In this document: positions 62,301 through 64,000 of the stretch, piece by piece
Layout: each line of letters begins with the position of its first letter
Numbering within the stretch: the stretch's first letter is position 1
The notes under the pieces: model-generated
Database searches by the model: none
What the model was told of the DNA's origin: nothing
What the model saw: the letters and a program-made list of their open reading frames with translations, nothing else
Position numbers and translations under genes: made by a program
Assembly: GCF_001908185.1 (NCBI RefSeq)
Contig: NZ_LGHM01000047.1
Coordinates: 1 to 64,000, forward strand
Direction of reading: 5' to 3'
DNA length: 64,000 nt
Source of the DNA: Bradyrhizobium sp. AS23.2
Lineage (GTDB): Bacteria > Pseudomonadota > Alphaproteobacteria > Rhizobiales > Xanthobacteraceae

Positions 62301-62613
62301 TTGGGATCACGCGGTGCCAACATAACTGCGGCATTTTCTTATTCCTTTCGGAGCATATTTTCTGGCTCCTGCGACACGCCGGTATTGAGGTTGTGAGGTA
62401 GCTAAACTCGCGAGACAGTTTTCCGGATCTTTTATCTGCGCAGGACACTCGCCTCGATCAACTGAGCATGTGATGTTGAGGCCACCTTCAGGTGGCCCAA
62501 ACCACCGAGGTCGCGTTAGTGACCCCGGTGGCCGCCTTGATCGGCCCAATGCCTAAAGTCCCCGGCTTTGCCGGCAAAAGCGATCGGCCAGCGATTCACC
62601 GTAATTCAAATCC
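62301..62613. other. 313-bp gap without a gene
   Basis: Contains a short hairpin GGCCACC-TTCA-GGTGGCC (62483-62500) and a GGGTCACTAACGCGACC-like pairing with CACCGAGG. No credible coding frame. It leads into an integrase fragment and may be the scar of the lost integrase 5' part. Confidence 0.45.
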
Positions 62614-62853
62614 ATGCACGCATCTAATACGGTGGCGAAGTGGATTGGCGCGCTCGAGGTGGATGGCAAGGGGATGAACCACACCGCGCATGAACTACGC
62701 CACGCGATGGCGGACAGACTGAGGGACGTGCAGTGTCCCGAGGACATTCGGCAGGCCATCGGCGAATGGGCTACCAAGGACATCCCATCGAAGTGTGGCA
62801 AGGGTTACAGCCTCAAGGTTTTGTCCGAGTGGCTCGCAAAGGTGACTATGTAA
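62614..62853 (+). pseudogene. tyrosine recombinase (phage integrase) C-terminal fragment
   Basis: 79 codons read HASNTVAKWIGALEVDGKGM, then NHTAHELRHAMADRLRDVQCPEDIRQAIGEWATKDI and GKGYSLKVLSEWLAKV. HELRHAMADRL is the HxxR box of tyrosine recombinases, and the end resembles the last helices of island integrases. An in-frame stop precedes the ATG and the first catalytic Arg and core-binding domain are missing, so it is a truncated remnant. It supports the view that the stretch right of tRNA-Phe came in on an integrative element. Confidence 0.7.
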
Positions 62854-62864
62854 GGAGGTAGGCT

Positions 62865-63047
62865 ATGGCGGTTATTTTTCCATGCTTTCGATGCGATGGT
62901 CGTGGCCTCTCCGTGGGCACATCAGATCAGCTCAAAAACTGCCCCAAGTGCAACGGGCGCGGGTGGCTGGAGAGCACGGAGTTTAATGATGAAGAGGTGC
63001 AGCAGTGGTTGCGCGAAACATCCGTGAATGTTTCGGAGGACCAGTAG
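62865..63047 (+). CDS. small double-CxxC zinc-finger protein
   Basis: 60 residues, with a strong AAGGAGG site upstream (62851-62857). Two CxxCxGxG units, CFRCDGRG and CPKCNGRGW, resemble half of the DnaJ zinc-binding region, followed by an acidic tail. Such mini-proteins occur in phages and islands, function unknown. Its ribosome site is among the best in the window, so expression is likely. The next frame overlaps its 3' end. Confidence 0.7.
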   Translation: MAVIFPCFRCDGRGLSVGTSDQLKNCPKCNGRGWLESTEFNDEEVQQWLRETSVNVSEDQ

Positions 63048-63482
63048 CCGAGGTTGCACTGAGTACCGACACCCCGAACATCGTGATCGAACGGGGCAAG
63101 CGTGCGTACCAAAAGATCAAGGCGGATGCGGCGACTATGCGGGAAAACTGGAGGGCAGTTGGAGAGGCCCTCTTGGTGGGACGGAAGACGCACAAGGCTG
63201 ACCGTGCGTTTGGTCGGTGGTGTGAGGAGAACTTTCCTGGCCTCAAGCCGCCATGATCGCGTTGACTTAATGTGGATGGCAGAGAACGTAGGTGTGTGGT
63301 CACTGCACACCACGGCCATCACTCCTGGGGAAATCCGCCGAGACCACAATGAGTCCCGCCGAACTGGTCCCTTTGCATCAGGCATCGAGCAAAGAGTTCG
63401 TCGCGAGGCCCCAGCTACGCGGAGCCCGCGGCAGAGCGCGCCTTTCCTTGCTGCGATTGCGCGCGAAACTGCCGCGGCGTGA
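63005..63482 (+). pseudogene. phage-like gene broken by a frameshift
   Basis: The first frame (63005-63256) reads KADAATMRENWRAVGEALLVGRKTHKADRAFGRWCEENFPGL and then stops at about 63256. The following DNA in the +1 frame reads RHDRVDLMWMAENVGVWS, then LHTTAITPGEIRRD. Together these give one continuous protein of a type I recall from alphaproteobacterial prophages ('GR..H.....F..W........ R..AMWLAEN'). A single frameshift near 63240 separates the halves. No function is known. Confidence 0.5.
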
Positions 63483-63537
63483 ACTCACTGTTGCGGGAAG
63501 TTTCGTCCTGGTCCTCGTCCGGGACCTGCGAAGAACA

Positions 63538-64000
63538 TCAATTCTGAGCGCCGCCGGTGGTCCTCCCGCGCCCCAGCGCAAACTGCCCGACCGGGCCTTC
63601 GACGTGGAATTCGAGCCCCGTCATTCTCGCAAACAGATCGATGTTGTTGGTGCCGATGGCGCAGCCGCCGAGGCCCATGTCGGTCGCGGCCAGATAGAAT
63701 GTCTGGATCAGGCTGCCGACGTCCTTCAGGATCAGCGAATAGGCGATCGAGCTGTATTTCCAGGCGATCCGCCCGAAGCGCGCGGCGATCGTGATCAGGA
63801 TCTGCGGCGGGCCGGATGCGCCCATGGCAAACTCGGCCGCCATCGAAAGCGCGCGGAGTTGCTGGGCGGAGGCGTCGATCGCGACCAGCGCGTGGCCGCC
63901 GGCGTCGTAGTGATAAAGCCCGCGCGCCAGTCCCTCGCAGTTCGAGACCGCCAGGTACAACTCGAGCTCATACGCGCTGCCCGCCGCCGGATACGGCCGC
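63538..64000 (-). CDS. SagB-type nitroreductase-fold dehydrogenase, cut by window edge
   Basis: About 154 visible codons, running off the right end; the start is outside. The visible part opens RPYPAAGSAYELELYLAVSN, then GLARGLYHYDAGGHALV, LITIAARFGRIAWKYSSIAYSLILKDVGSLIQTFYLAATDMGLGGCAIG. This is the SagB/ThcOx type of FMN dehydrogenase, which oxidises thiazolines and oxazolines to thiazoles and oxazoles in TOMM peptides; related orphans also exist. Partner genes (cyclodehydratase, precursor peptide) would lie beyond 64000, so the role is open. Good GC-rich codon use suggests the acquired stretch ends near 63.5 kb. Confidence 0.8.
   Translation of the reverse strand, partial: RPYPAAGSAYELELYLAVSNCEGLARGLYHYDAGGHALVAIDASAQQLRALSMAAEFAMGASGPPQILITIAARFGRIAWKYSSIAYSLILKDVGSLIQTFYLAATDMGLGGCAIGTNNIDLFARMTGLEFHVEGPVGQFALGRGRTTGGAQN

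Overview
The window looks like a chromosomal segment of a Bradyrhizobium-type alphaproteobacterium (order Hyphomicrobiales). Reasons: high GC with strong third-position G/C, several families of short palindromic intergenic repeats plus the roughly 500-bp dispersed repeat I associate with Bradyrhizobiaceae (45950-46480), a complete C-P lyase phosphonate operon, and the conserved order hisD - UPF0262 - low-MW phosphatase - maf - yacG - tRNA-Phe. Species-level placement is inference.

Layout. 1-0.8 kb holds debris: the tail of an IS630-type transposase and a broken GntR/FCD regulator. 0.8-9.2 kb carries a DUF1963 protein, a three-domain rhodanese, a phosphoglycerate dehydrogenase (serA-like), a patatin phospholipase with a GntP-type permease, and an atypical tannase-family enzyme. 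9.2-11 kb holds the most unusual protein of the window: a ClpS-like domain fused to a ClpX-like zinc finger and a classic AAA ATPase. 11-14.7 kb is an EmrAB-type efflux system with divergent TetR regulator; the EmrB reading frame is broken by one base. 14.7-19.2 kb has a MarR regulator, an enoyl-CoA hydratase, a chemoreceptor and a dapA-like aldolase. 19.4-21.5 kb has an SBP56/methanethiol oxidase gene overlapping a membrane-protein gene.

21.5-35.8 kb is a full phosphonate-utilisation island. A leftward operon (hexapeptide acyltransferase, divergent phnM paralogue, DUF1045 2H-phosphoesterase) diverges from phnCDE1E2; phnF (leftward) diverges from phnGHIJKLMN plus a PPOX-type flavoprotein. Three Pho-box-like sites and one perfect 30-bp palindrome (likely PhnF operator) mark the promoters, and a terminator-like hairpin separates phnD from phnE1. 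Together these encode import of alkylphosphonates, the C-P lyase core (PhnGHIJ), triphosphate trimming (PhnM) and conversion toward PRPP (PhnN). No phnP is seen; the DUF1045 protein may replace it.

36-41 kb is sulfur-related: a sulfonate-type binding protein preceded by a small gene and by a 20-residue leader ORF ending in four Cys codons, and a metY-type O-acetylhomoserine sulfhydrylase further on. 41.5-56.6 kb is mixed housekeeping: a Cache chemoreceptor, a luciferase-like monooxygenase, tRNA-Thr with a duplicated 3' end, a cNMP-domain flavoprotein, hisD through yacG, and tRNA-Phe. From 56.6 kb rightward the DNA looks acquired: LysR, Bug-type binding protein, acyl-CoA dehydrogenase, MaoC dehydratase, an integrase fragment, small phage-like genes, and at the edge a truncated SagB-type dehydrogenase. 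Genes outside the window cannot be judged.
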